Source of the DNA: Granulosicoccus sp964390335
GTDB lineage: Bacteria; Pseudomonadota; Gammaproteobacteria; Granulosicoccales; Granulosicoccaceae
Reading direction: 5' to 3'
DNA: 64,000 nucleotides
NCBI GenBank assembly: GCA_964390335.1
Contig: CAYMHU010000013.1
Location: 1-64,000 of the forward strand
Shown here piece after piece: positions 27,795-36,586 of the stretch (position 1 is its first letter; every line of letters starts with the position of its first letter). The position numbers and the translations under genes are program-made. The notes beneath the pieces were generated by a model that worked only from the letters and a program-made list of their open reading frames with translations, was not told the origin of the DNA and made no database searches.

Positions 27795-29045
27795 TCAATG
27801 TAGGTTGGGCTGCGCACCTACACCTTTCTCATCAATCATGTTGCCGGTACGAAAACGTTCCAAACGAAACTCCGTTGCAACAGGGTGAGGGTTACCGCTT
27901 GCCAGTAAATGCGCGTAGCACCAGCCGCTTGCCGGGGTCGCTTTGAAACCACCGTAGCACCAACCGCCATTAAAATATAAGCCGGGTATCGATGTTGTGT
28001 CGATGAACGGTGAACCATCCATCGACATATCCATGACGCCACCCCACATACGAAGCAATCGTGCGCGACCTATCATCGGCATTATGGCGATACCACCTTC
28101 GCAAACATCTTCAACCACGGGTAAATTCCCGCGTTGAGCGTATGTGTTGTAGCCATCGATGTCGCCACCAAAAACCAGTCCGCCCTTATCCGATTGACTG
28201 ACATAGAAATGTCCGGCGCCAAACGTGATCACACCTGGAATGGTTGGCTTCAAGCCTTCACTGACGAACGCTTGCAATACATGTGATTCAATTGGGAGTC
28301 GCAACCCGGCTTGTTGCATCACGCGTCCGGACGAGCCGGCAACACAAACGGCAATTTTATTGGCAGTGATTGAACCTCTGCTGGTGTGCACACCAATACA
28401 GGTTCCGTTTTGCATTTGAAAACCAGTGACTTCGCAATTTTGAATAATATCAACGCCGCGTTCACTGGCGCCGCGCGCATAGCCCCAAGCCACAGCGTCG
28501 TGTCTGACCGTGCCGCCGCGTGGTTGCCACAAACCAGCTTTGATAGGAAAGCGCGCATTATCGAAATCTAAAAACGGACACATCTGACGAATACCATCAG
28601 CATCAAGCAACACCGCATCAGCACCAGCCATTAACATGGCATTACCGCGACGAGTATATGCGTCACGTTGTGCATCGCTGTGCGCAAGATTCAGAATGCC
28701 GCGCTGTGACACCATGGCGTTGTAGTTGAAATCTTGCTCCAAGCCTTCCCAGAGTTTCATCGATAGTTCATAGAAAGGTTCGTTGCCCGGTAGCATATAG
28801 TTCGAGCGAATGATGGTGGTGTTGCGGCCAATGTTGCCGCTACCGAGCCAGCCTTTCTCCAGCACCGCAACGTTGGTTATGCCGTGCTCTTTGGCAAGAT
28901 AGTGGGCCGTTGCCAGGCCATGGCCTCCACCGCCAACAATCACAATGTCGTAGTGTGTTTTTGGTTCTGGTTCACGCCACGCAGGCTTCCAGCCTTTGTT
29001 GCCGGTTAATCCTTCTTTCAGAATTTGAAACGCCGAATAGCGCAT
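27795..29045 (-). CDS. soxB: Sarcosine oxidase beta-family subunit (MgdA candidate)
   Basis: A 416-residue FAD/FMN amine oxidase subunit of the DAO fold that carries the demethylation site. Seen: N-terminal FQILKEGLTGNKGWKPAWR, the dinucleotide loop IVGGGGHGLATAHYLAKEHG, GNIGRNTTIIRSNY, and the C-terminal GLYFNGGWCYGGFKATPASG around the covalent-flavin region. The order beta-delta-alpha-gamma equals soxBDAG and mgdABCD. The gene starts 75 bases from the divergent regulator, with a palindrome at 29055-29066 just upstream. Confidence 0.92.
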   Translation of the reverse strand: MRYSAFQILKEGLTGNKGWKPAWREPEPKTHYDIVIVGGGGHGLATAHYLAKEHGITNVAVLEKGWLGSGNIGRNTTIIRSNYMLPGNEPFYELSMKLWEGLEQDFNYNAMVSQRGILNLAHSDAQRDAYTRRGNAMLMAGADAVLLDADGIRQMCPFLDFDNARFPIKAGLWQPRGGTVRHDAVAWGYARGASERGVDIIQNCEVTGFQMQNGTCIGVHTSRGSITANKIAVCVAGSSGRVMQQAGLRLPIESHVLQAFVSEGLKPTIPGVITFGAGHFYVSQSDKGGLVFGGDIDGYNTYAQRGNLPVVEDVCEGGIAIMPMIGRARLLRMWGGVMDMSMDGSPFIDTTSIPGLYFNGGWCYGGFKATPASGWCYAHLLASGNPHPVATEFRLERFRTGNMIDEKGVGAQPNLH

Positions 29046-29054
29046 AGATATGGC

Positions 29055-29066
29055 TCGTGATCACGA
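29055..29066. promoter_or_regulatory. Perfect 12-bp palindrome, candidate operator
   Basis: TCGTGATCACGA reads the same on both strands and lies in the 75-base gap between soxB and the divergent GlxA/AraC-type regulator, 10 bases from the soxB start. A regulator binding site is an inference from place and symmetry. The gap also holds TATAAA near 29108 and AGGAC before the regulator ATG. Confidence 0.4.
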
Positions 29067-29120
29067 TTGAGTCTCGATATTGCCCTGTTTGAATTCTGAT
29101 GTGTGGTATAAAAAGGACAT

Positions 29121-30113
29121 ATGAAGACACAAAATGGCCAGAGCAGTAAGACCAGTATCGTACCAATTCGTGTTGGCATAGTGCCCCTTGATGGTTTTGC
29201 CATGATGTCTTTCGCGGCCACCGTAGAGCCTTTGCGTGCGGCAAATCGTATCGCTGAACACACCTTGTATAACGTCAGATTTATCGGGCTGCAACGCCAG
29301 ATAATGAGTTCCGGAGGTGCGGGTATTGTCGCTGATGAACTGATTGGATCCGCAGCCAGCTACGATCTACTGTTTGTTATTGCCGGCAGCGATGTGAGTG
29401 GAGAATCGTTGGTGAGTTTTAAACACCACTTGTTGTTTCATTGGTTACGGTTTATAGCGCAGCAGGGTGTCATGTTGGGTGGCGTATCCGGTGGCCCTGC
29501 GGTGCTTGCCCAAGCCGGGCTAATGCATGAACGCCGAATGACTATTCATTGGGATCATGCACAGGCGCTGTCAACACTGATGCCTTATCTGTTGCTTGAA
29601 CGATCTCTGTATGTACGTGACCGGGATCGACTAACTTGCGCCGGCGGTACCGCACCGTTGGATATGATGCATGCGTTGTTTGTTGAACAACAAGGCGCTG
29701 ACTTTGCCCGAAGCGTTAGTGATTGGTTCCTACATACCGACATTCGTGGTTCGGGTGATCCGCAAAAATCAGGTGTTGGCGAGCGTTATAGAATTCGGCA
29801 TCAGCCGCTACTTGATGTTATCGAATTGATGGAAAATCATGTGGCCGACCCATTGGATCTGGTTCAGTTGGCACGGGTAGTATCCTTAAGCCCACGGCAC
29901 TTAAATCGTTTATTTCAAGACAATTTAGATTTAAGTGCCATTGCATTTTATCGTCGACTACGGCTTGAAAAGGCGCATAGCTTGTTATTGCAATCGGCTT
30001 TATCGGTCACCGAGATTGCCATCGCAACAGGGTTTTGTAATACCTCGCATTTTGGCCGGTGCTTTCGTCAAACTTTCGCATGCAGTCCAGGCGAACTTCG
30101 ATTAGAAAAATAA
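29121..30113 (+). CDS. GlxA/GbdR-family transcriptional regulator (DJ-1-like plus AraC HTH)
   Basis: A 330-residue cytosolic regulator. The N-terminal half (about 15-195) is a DJ-1/PfpI-like domain in which the usual nucleophile position is occupied by serine (GGVSGGPAVLAQAG), as often in regulatory members. The C-terminal AraC-type HTH (about 235-330) shows DLVQLARVVSLSPRHLNRLF and AIATGFCNTSHFGRCFR. It is divergent from the soxB operon and close to a GATase gene, so it probably controls that operon in response to a methylated amine or glycine-betaine-type breakdown product, as GbdR does in Pseudomonas. The ligand is not visible in sequence. Confidence 0.88.
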   Translation: MKTQNGQSSKTSIVPIRVGIVPLDGFAMMSFAATVEPLRAANRIAEHTLYNVRFIGLQRQIMSSGGAGIVADELIGSAASYDLLFVIAGSDVSGESLVSFKHHLLFHWLRFIAQQGVMLGGVSGGPAVLAQAGLMHERRMTIHWDHAQALSTLMPYLLLERSLYVRDRDRLTCAGGTAPLDMMHALFVEQQGADFARSVSDWFLHTDIRGSGDPQKSGVGERYRIRHQPLLDVIELMENHVADPLDLVQLARVVSLSPRHLNRLFQDNLDLSAIAFYRRLRLEKAHSLLLQSALSVTEIAIATGFCNTSHFGRCFRQTFACSPGELRLEK

Positions 30114-30213
30114 ATTAGCTGGTGTAATCGGTGTTGTGAGTGCTACGATCAGCGTCATTGAACCAGCGCATGCAGCACGCGAAAGCCTCTCATTTCAGCT
30201 TGAGTAGAACGTC

Positions 30214-30939
30214 ATGAAAATATTAATTTTGCAACATGAAGCCATCGAACATGCCGGCGCTTTTCGAAGCATGCTCGCCGAGGACGGACATGAAACTCAT
30301 ACTGTGCACGTAAACCAAAATGAAGCGTTTCCAGATATCGACAACTACGAGGGTTTATGGGTATTAGGTGGACCTATGGATGTATGGCAGGAAGACGCTT
30401 ACCCGTGGTTAGTTTCAGAGAAGGCTTACATTCGCGATGCAGTTGAACGCAAAGGCATACCATACTTAGGACTCTGTCTTGGTCATCAATTATTAGCAGT
30501 AGCACTCGATGGAGAAGTGGGCCCGTCTGAGACTCCCGAAATAGGCGTTATGGATGTGCAATTAACAGAAGTGGGTGCAACCACTATTTTGTTGGATGAC
30601 TTACCCGATGTGTTTCCTGCATTGCAGTGGCACAGCGCGGAAATAAAACGCATGCCATCTCATGCAACCTGTCTTGCAACATCTGAAGATAGTCCTGTTC
30701 AAGCGATGAGTTGGGGGCCGCGTGCTCACTCTTTGCAATTTCATTTGGAAGTTGAACCCGATACCGTCAAGAACTGGAGTACCGTGCCAGCCTATGAGCA
30801 TGCACTTATAAGTGCGTTGGGTGATGAGGGTGTAGAAATAATGCATGAAGCATGTGCTGAGCGCATGGAGATCATGCAAAAACTGTCTGAAAGAGTGTAT
30901 ATAAACTGGATGCAAACAGCGGCTAGAGCAGGCGTTTAG
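30214..30939 (+). CDS. Class I glutamine amidotransferase-domain protein
   Basis: A 241-residue GATase1 protein. Seen: VLGGPMDVWQED, the nucleophile elbow GLCLGHQLLA (Cys97), and the His-x-Glu end LQFHLEVEPD. The triad therefore looks complete. Related stand-alone proteins include GMP-synthase-like amidotransferases and gamma-glutamyl hydrolases that act on gamma-glutamyl amines. It stands between the regulator and tmm. I recall GATase genes beside dimethylamine monooxygenase genes in other bacteria (dmmD), but could not check this here. Confidence 0.8.
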   Translation: MKILILQHEAIEHAGAFRSMLAEDGHETHTVHVNQNEAFPDIDNYEGLWVLGGPMDVWQEDAYPWLVSEKAYIRDAVERKGIPYLGLCLGHQLLAVALDGEVGPSETPEIGVMDVQLTEVGATTILLDDLPDVFPALQWHSAEIKRMPSHATCLATSEDSPVQAMSWGPRAHSLQFHLEVEPDTVKNWSTVPAYEHALISALGDEGVEIMHEACAERMEIMQKLSERVYINWMQTAARAGV

Positions 30940-31046
30940 CCACAATCAAATTTAAAATTTACCTCATAAACGGGTTTAATGTTTAGTAAATCTATGGCAG
31001 AGTGCGTCCCATAGTTTCCTACTCAGTACGTTTATGGAGGTTTGTT

Positions 31047-32387
31047 TTGACTCAACGTGTTGCCATTATTGGAGCTGGACCGTGCGGAACGGCTGCATTG
31101 AGAGCGTTCCAATCGGCTAAGAAAAACGGGCAAGAGATACCCGAAATAGTTTGCTTTGAAAAGCAATCTGATTGGGGCGGGCTTTGGAATTATGACTGGC
31201 GTACAGGCTTGGATGAGTACGGAGAGCCAGTACATGGTTCAATGTATCGCTATTTGTGGTCCAACGGTCCCAAAGAATGTCTTGAGTTTGCAGATTATTC
31301 ATTCGACGAACATTTTGGTAAACCCATTGCCAGTTTCCCACCCAGAGAAGTCCTCGCGGATTACATAAAAGGGCGTGTAGAAAAAGCCGGTGTACGTGAG
31401 TGGTGCCGGTTCAGACACCCTGTGCGTAATGTTGAGTATCACGAGCATACAGACAACTTTACTGTTATTGCGCACGATCTAGTAAACGATAAACGGGTTA
31501 AAGAAACGTTTGACTATGTCATTGTGGCAAACGGACATTTCTCAACACCAAACGTTCCGTTCTTTGATGGTATCGATAAGTTTGCAGGGCGGGTTTTACA
31601 TTCCCACGACTTTCGGGACGCACTTGAATTCAAAGACAAAGATGTCATGGTGGTGGGATCAAGTTACTCGGCTGAAGATATTGGATCGCAGTGTTGGAAG
31701 TATGGAGCAAAGTCTATTACGGCGTGTTATCGCACGAATCCAATGGGATTTCACTGGCCGGAAAATTGGGAAACGAAGCCACTACTAACAAAAGTTGACG
31801 GTAAAACCTGTCATTTTAAAGACGGTAGCAGTAAAGACCTGGATGCCATTATTTTATGTACTGGGTACTTACATCACTTTCCGTTTATGGACGATGAACT
31901 GCGCTTAATTACAACCAACCGTATGTGGGCACCCAATTTATATCAAGGTGTTGCTTTCGAACCCAATCCGAAAGTCATGTATTTGGGTATGCAAGATCAG
32001 TTTTACACGTTCAATATGTTTGATGCGCAAGCATGGTGGGCGCGTGATGTCATTCTAGGTAAGATTCCCGTACCTTCCTTGACGGATATGCAAGCGCACA
32101 GTGATCAATGGTTAGCGCGCGAAGCAAAACTTGAAACGGACGAAGATATGATCCGTTTTCAAGGCGACTACACTCAGCAGCTTATCGATCAAACAGATTA
32201 CCCAAGCTTTGATATAGAGGGTGTTAATCAGGCGTTCCTGGCATGGGAGCATCATAAACACGATGACATCATGGGTTTTCGAAATAAGGCACATGCCTCG
32301 TTAATAACGAAGTCGCAATCACCGGTGCACCATACACCTTGGGTGGAGGCAATGGATGATTCAATGAAGGTCTATTTAGAAAATTAA
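31047..32387 (+). CDS. tmm: Flavin-containing trimethylamine monooxygenase
   Basis: A 446-residue FAD/NADPH monooxygenase that oxidises trimethylamine to trimethylamine N-oxide. Seen: FAD loop GAGPCG (9-14), the Tmm-like VHGSMYRYLWSNGPKECLEF segment, the NADPH loop VVGSSYSAED, and an FATGY-type motif as LCTGYLHHFPF. The rest of the sequence resembles bacterial Tmm more than Baeyer-Villiger enzymes. The start is TTG 31047: it has GGAGG 6 bases upstream and yields MTQRVAIIGAGPCG, whereas an ATG at 31002 adds an unrelated leader. It is followed by amt. Product TMAO would be the substrate of tdm at 42423. Confidence 0.9.
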   Translation: MTQRVAIIGAGPCGTAALRAFQSAKKNGQEIPEIVCFEKQSDWGGLWNYDWRTGLDEYGEPVHGSMYRYLWSNGPKECLEFADYSFDEHFGKPIASFPPREVLADYIKGRVEKAGVREWCRFRHPVRNVEYHEHTDNFTVIAHDLVNDKRVKETFDYVIVANGHFSTPNVPFFDGIDKFAGRVLHSHDFRDALEFKDKDVMVVGSSYSAEDIGSQCWKYGAKSITACYRTNPMGFHWPENWETKPLLTKVDGKTCHFKDGSSKDLDAIILCTGYLHHFPFMDDELRLITTNRMWAPNLYQGVAFEPNPKVMYLGMQDQFYTFNMFDAQAWWARDVILGKIPVPSLTDMQAHSDQWLAREAKLETDEDMIRFQGDYTQQLIDQTDYPSFDIEGVNQAFLAWEHHKHDDIMGFRNKAHASLITKSQSPVHHTPWVEAMDDSMKVYLEN

Positions 32388-32550
32388 ATTTAGTTACGTA
32401 TCATCAGTTACGTATTAGTAGACGTAGTGCAGTAACCACTATTTATAAATAAAAATCTCAACAGATTTGAGGAAAGGCTAAAGAGAAAACAGGTTCAGTA
32501 CGAACCAATGCGAAAAACGTATATAAAGTAACCATTTGGAGAGGGAATCA

Positions 32551-33903
32551 ATGAACGAAGAGATGCAGGCAGCTATAGACGCTGCACTGGCCGGACACAC
32601 AACGATAAACTTGGAAATCTACTATTGGTGGTGCACGGCACTAATGATAGCGATCCATGCTGGCTTTTTGGCTTATGAAATGGGAGCTTCCCGGAGCAAA
32701 CATGCTTTGGCGTCCGGCGTTAAAAATATCTTGGCGTTCGCGTTTATGATTCCTACCTTCTTCGCATTTGGCTGGTGGATCTATTTATCTGGTTATAACT
32801 GGCCGTTTGGTGGTTGGGACTTTGCATCGGGCGAAGGCGGTGTGCCATGGAGTCATGCAATGGGACCCAACTTACAAGACCAGGCAACCGGCGTGTTCTG
32901 GGCTGCTTTTACCTTATTTGCTTGTACAACCGCATCCATTTACTCAGGTGCAGTGATCGAGCGCATAAAACTCAGCGCATTCATTTTGACCGCTGTTTTG
33001 CTGGGTTCGGTCGTTTGGATTCTTGGTGCAGCTTGGGGTTGGCATCCAACTGGTTGGATGGTACTCGAGTGGGGCTATCGAGATGTAGCGGCTGCGGGTG
33101 TGGTTCACACCATTGCTGGATTCTTTGCGTTGGGTATCCTTATTCCACTCGGTGCTCGCATCGGAAAATTTAACGCCGATGGAACTGCAAACGATTTAAG
33201 AGGCCACAACATGCCACTCACCGTGACCGGTCTGATGATGATCATCATCGGCTTTTTCGGCTTTCTTGGCGCTTGTTTAATCTACGATCCTGCCGCGCAG
33301 TGGGTAAACATCTATGGCATCCCGTCGAATCTATCCGCGTTTGTATTTATCACTCTGATGGGTATGGCCGGGGGGATCATCGGTGCGTACTTTGTTACTC
33401 GAGATCCTTTTTGGATGATGTCCGGCGCACTGGGCGGTATCTTTTCAGTAGCAGCCGGGCTCGATCTGTATTACCCGCCGTTAGGTTTTCTGATTGGGTT
33501 TGTGGGCGGCATGATTATTCCTGCCGGCGCTAAGCTAATAGAAAAAATGGGCATTGATGATGCCGTTGGTGCAGTTTCAGTTCACGGCTTTTGCGGTATC
33601 TGGGGTTTGCTGGCGGTTGGTATTTTCTGCTCTGGTTATCCAGGCGTAGGCGATATTCCCCCCATCAGTGTTATGGGGCAACTTAAAGGGGCCGGTGTGT
33701 GCGTACTACTCGGGTTTGTTCCTGCAATCGTGCTAGGTACTATTTTACGAATGTGCGGTTTGTTACGCGTCAGTGCAGATGTGGAATTACTGGGCATGGA
33801 TGCGGCTGAAATTCCATCCCACAGTTATCCGGAGTTTTCACGCCGATCTGAAGTCGCGCATCATATCAACGATAGCGCTCGACACACTGACCATCACCAA
33901 TAA
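32551..33903 (+). CDS. amt: Ammonium transporter Amt
   Basis: A 450-residue membrane protein with about 11 transmembrane helices. Seen: the SIYSGAVIERIKL segment, GWHPTGWMVLEWGYRDVAAAGVVHTIAGFFALG, and twin-histidine-region VSVHGFCGIWGLLAVG. Start ATG 32551 has GGAGAGGG upstream. In this island it may retain or recapture ammonium released by methylamine breakdown. A 59-residue single-helix protein follows 20 bases later. Confidence 0.93.
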   Translation: MNEEMQAAIDAALAGHTTINLEIYYWWCTALMIAIHAGFLAYEMGASRSKHALASGVKNILAFAFMIPTFFAFGWWIYLSGYNWPFGGWDFASGEGGVPWSHAMGPNLQDQATGVFWAAFTLFACTTASIYSGAVIERIKLSAFILTAVLLGSVVWILGAAWGWHPTGWMVLEWGYRDVAAAGVVHTIAGFFALGILIPLGARIGKFNADGTANDLRGHNMPLTVTGLMMIIIGFFGFLGACLIYDPAAQWVNIYGIPSNLSAFVFITLMGMAGGIIGAYFVTRDPFWMMSGALGGIFSVAAGLDLYYPPLGFLIGFVGGMIIPAGAKLIEKMGIDDAVGAVSVHGFCGIWGLLAVGIFCSGYPGVGDIPPISVMGQLKGAGVCVLLGFVPAIVLGTILRMCGLLRVSADVELLGMDAAEIPSHSYPEFSRRSEVAHHINDSARHTDHHQ

Positions 33904-33926
33904 ACTCACGATCACAGGAGCTAATT

Positions 33927-34106
33927 ATGAATTCAAGTCCAGTAGATTCATTTGACGGAGCGGCAGCCATATTTACGTTTGCTGCTAACGAAGGACTTTT
34001 AAAAGGTACCTTTTGGGTTATGTGCGGTATTCTGGTTTTAGTAGTAGTTGCCAGCATGGTGCATGAGATTGCCGTGAGTAAGCGGATTGCCAGAAGGAGT
34101 CAATAG
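33927..34106 (+). CDS. Small single-helix membrane protein after amt
   Basis: A 59-residue open frame with a strong ribosome-binding site (AGGAG seven bases before ATG 33927), one predicted transmembrane helix (about residues 29-46) and a short basic C-terminus ending RIARRSQ. It is 20 bases after amt and probably shares its transcript. The family was not recognised. It may be an Amt-associated subunit, which is only a proximity-based guess. Confidence 0.65.
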   Translation: MNSSPVDSFDGAAAIFTFAANEGLLKGTFWVMCGILVLVVVASMVHEIAVSKRIARRSQ

Positions 34107-34124
34107 CCTTTAGACGTAAATCGT

Positions 34125-34156
34125 GCAACAAGGGATTTGCATAAGTCCCTTGTTGC
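34125..34156. terminator. 11-bp perfect inverted repeat after the amt operon
   Basis: GCAACAAGGGA (34125-34135) and TCCCTTGTTGC (34146-34156) with a ten-base loop, between the plus-strand small gene ending at 34106 and the minus-strand gntR-type gene ending at 34214. It may work as a two-way terminator, although the T-run is weak on both sides. Confidence 0.5.
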
Positions 34157-34213
34157 CGTTCTACCGCGTCAAATTACATGTAGGTCGATTGTATGCCGGC
34201 CTCGCGCTTGTTT

Positions 34214-34927
34214 TTAAGTAGATGCTGCTCGAGTCAACGACAAGCGAGCAGTCTCCAAGTGTTCTTTCATTCTCGCAGCCGCTAGTTCAGGTTCGCGAGT
34301 TCGTATCGCCACCAAAATTTGCCTGTGCTGTTTGTTGTATAGCGCCATGGTTTCCGAATTAAGCGTAATCTGCCTCATGCGCGACCATTCATCCTGAATA
34401 CGCACTGCCGAAATTTGCGTGTTGAACCAAATCAACAAGCTATTTCCAGTGGATTGCGCTAACAGGTTATGAAATGCCTGATCTGCCTTTGAAAATTCGA
34501 TGGGATCAGTTAAGTGCTCATCCATTGAGTCGATCAAGTTTTCCATCTCGTCTATGTCTGTCGTTCGCGCATGCAACACAGCCAACCTGCAAAGGTGAGG
34601 TTCAAGTGCAAAGCGAGCGTCAATTAATTCCAGTGGGCGGGCATTTTCTACCAGCATGTTTATTTGTGTGGCTGAACCACTTGCTTCAGCAACATAGGTA
34701 CCGCTACCGCGTTTGATCTCCACTAAGCCTTCTTCGGCTAAGCGGTTTAGTGCCGCTCTAACGGTGCTGCGGGAAACACCGTATACCTCAGCCAGTTCTC
34801 GTTCCGGTTGAAGTCGTTCGCGAGGCGCTCTGTCGCCGTTGGAAATTTCTCGGCGTAGTGTTGCTGCTATTTCGTTAGACCCCAGCCGGGTTGATTTGCT
34901 GTCGACCATGGTTGTTTCGCCGATCAT
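34214..34927 (-). CDS. GntR/FadR-type (FCD) transcriptional regulator
   Basis: A 237-residue regulator with an N-terminal winged helix (EVYGVSRSTVRAALNRLAEEGLVEIKRGSGTYV at about 48-80) and a C-terminal all-helical FCD ligand domain (about 95-230) with the Asp/His pattern of metal-binding members (ADQAFHNLLAQ, NKQHRQILVAI). It is divergent from the FAD oxidoreductase gene at 35096, with 168 bases between, so it may control the oxidoreductase-gmaS-mgs genes. The ligand is not known. Confidence 0.88.
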   Translation of the reverse strand: MIGETTMVDSKSTRLGSNEIAATLRREISNGDRAPRERLQPERELAEVYGVSRSTVRAALNRLAEEGLVEIKRGSGTYVAEASGSATQINMLVENARPLELIDARFALEPHLCRLAVLHARTTDIDEMENLIDSMDEHLTDPIEFSKADQAFHNLLAQSTGNSLLIWFNTQISAVRIQDEWSRMRQITLNSETMALYNKQHRQILVAIRTREPELAAARMKEHLETARLSLTRAAST

Positions 34928-35095
34928 GTATTGGCGCCTGAAGATTTTTGATAGCGACCATTATGAACTATTTTTAGTAAATTGGTAGTTAATTGGATCG
35001 CATTGGGTTGAAAATGGTTGACGTGTGAATACTACGGCATTAATCTGGGTTATCGGATCAATTATTAATCTCGCAACCAGTATCGAGTTTTGGCT

Positions 35096-36439
35096 ATGGC
35101 ATTTCCTACTCACGCAGACTACGTAATCATTGGCGCCGGTATACACGGGCTATCTACAGCATGGCGGTTAGCCGAACGTTTGATCGATGCGGGTGAGTCC
35201 GTTGAAGGCAGAGTGCTCGTGCTAGATAAATCCGGCATTGCGTCGGGTGCAACGGGTATCGCTTGCGGCGTGGTGCGCAACAACTATTTTCAGCCGGCCA
35301 TGCGAAATCTCATGGCTCACTCGGTCGATGTGTGGGAAAGCGATCCAGAAGCCTTCAGTTATCATCCGGTGGGTTACATGCAAATATCACCTGAGGTTAT
35401 GCATGCAGACTGCGCGCAAATTCATGCCGAACAAAAAGCCATTGGTTATGAAAGCGAATTTATTGAAGGCGAAGCCGATTGCATGGCCTACATGAAAGGG
35501 CTTTTCAGTGATTGGCGTGCGCAAAATATCACCTCTGTGTTGCACGAAAAGCGAGGTGGATACGCCAACAACACTAAGTCTATGTACGGTTTGGCCAAGA
35601 AAGTGGAAGACTTAGGCGTTCGGATTTTAACGGGCGTAGAAGTCACGGGCTTCCACAGTGAGAGCGGGTCAAGTGCGGTTCAGAAAGTTGAAACCGATAA
35701 AGGCGCGATCAGTTGCGACCATGTTGTGGTTGCTGCTGGACCTTGGGTCCGTGATTTTTGGTACATGCTGGATCTTCCAAAACAGATCGATGTGAAAGAC
35801 CTCGACGGTAACGTGCACAAGAATATCGATACCTGGCGTTTCTGGCAGTTGGAAGAAGGTGTGCTCGAAGTTGATCCGGAAATGCAGAAAACAAATGATG
35901 GCGGGGCCGCACCGGTCATTCATGTTGACAGCGACGCACCACTGCTATCCGATGAAGATGGATCCTTAATTACAGATGAGCTCTGGGGTATTTACTACAA
36001 ACCCGATTGGCACTTCAGTGGTATTCAAGGCGGCGCAGCACCCTACAAAGTGGAAACACCTGTGGACGATGTTGCGCTTGACCCATACGGACCGGAAAGT
36101 CCGGAGTTTGTGTCGGGGCCGGAATTTGCGCATATGTGGGTGTCGGCGTTATCGCATTGTCAGGAGCGTTTTGCTGGCATGTTGGCCAAGTATCATCGTG
36201 ACCCGTCAGGTGGCTTAGGGTGTTTTACGCCCGATAGTTTTCCAATATTCGATCGCTTCAAAGATAATGTAACCATCGTTGCAGATAGCAATCATGGCTA
36301 CAAAATGTTGGGCGTGGGGCGCTTGGTCGCCGACGAGATCATGGGCGAGGAGCAAGATCTTCTAAAGCCATTTCGATTTAATCGTTATCAAACTGGTGAG
36401 CTCCATCCAACGTCTAATAGTCCGTTTCCTTGGAGTTAG
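35096..36439 (+). CDS. FAD-dependent oxidoreductase, DAO family (N-methyl amine oxidase-like)
   Basis: A 447-residue flavoprotein with the FAD loop IIGAGIHGLSTAWRLAE near the start, SGATGIACGVVRNNYFQPAMR, VVVAAGPWVRD, and a C-terminal SNHGYKMLGVGRLVADEI loop. The family oxidises C-N bonds of amino acids and methylated amines. It is not a copy of the SoxB subunit at 27795; it lacks partner subunits. It lies between the FCD regulator and gmaS, so an amine of this pathway is its likely substrate, perhaps dimethylamine or an N-methylated amino acid. ATG 35096 is used; an in-frame TTG is six bases upstream. Confidence 0.8.
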   Translation: MAFPTHADYVIIGAGIHGLSTAWRLAERLIDAGESVEGRVLVLDKSGIASGATGIACGVVRNNYFQPAMRNLMAHSVDVWESDPEAFSYHPVGYMQISPEVMHADCAQIHAEQKAIGYESEFIEGEADCMAYMKGLFSDWRAQNITSVLHEKRGGYANNTKSMYGLAKKVEDLGVRILTGVEVTGFHSESGSSAVQKVETDKGAISCDHVVVAAGPWVRDFWYMLDLPKQIDVKDLDGNVHKNIDTWRFWQLEEGVLEVDPEMQKTNDGGAAPVIHVDSDAPLLSDEDGSLITDELWGIYYKPDWHFSGIQGGAAPYKVETPVDDVALDPYGPESPEFVSGPEFAHMWVSALSHCQERFAGMLAKYHRDPSGGLGCFTPDSFPIFDRFKDNVTIVADSNHGYKMLGVGRLVADEIMGEEQDLLKPFRFNRYQTGELHPTSNSPFPWS

Positions 36440-36586
36440 TCACGCGTACACATTAGCGGGACAATTAAAACTACGAACGAACGGGCGACTTAGAACTATG
36501 GGCAAAATTAAAGGATAAAGTCCGGCACTCAGTGCTTATAACATCAATCGATGCAATGCATCGAACATAAACTTAGGGGAGAAAGC

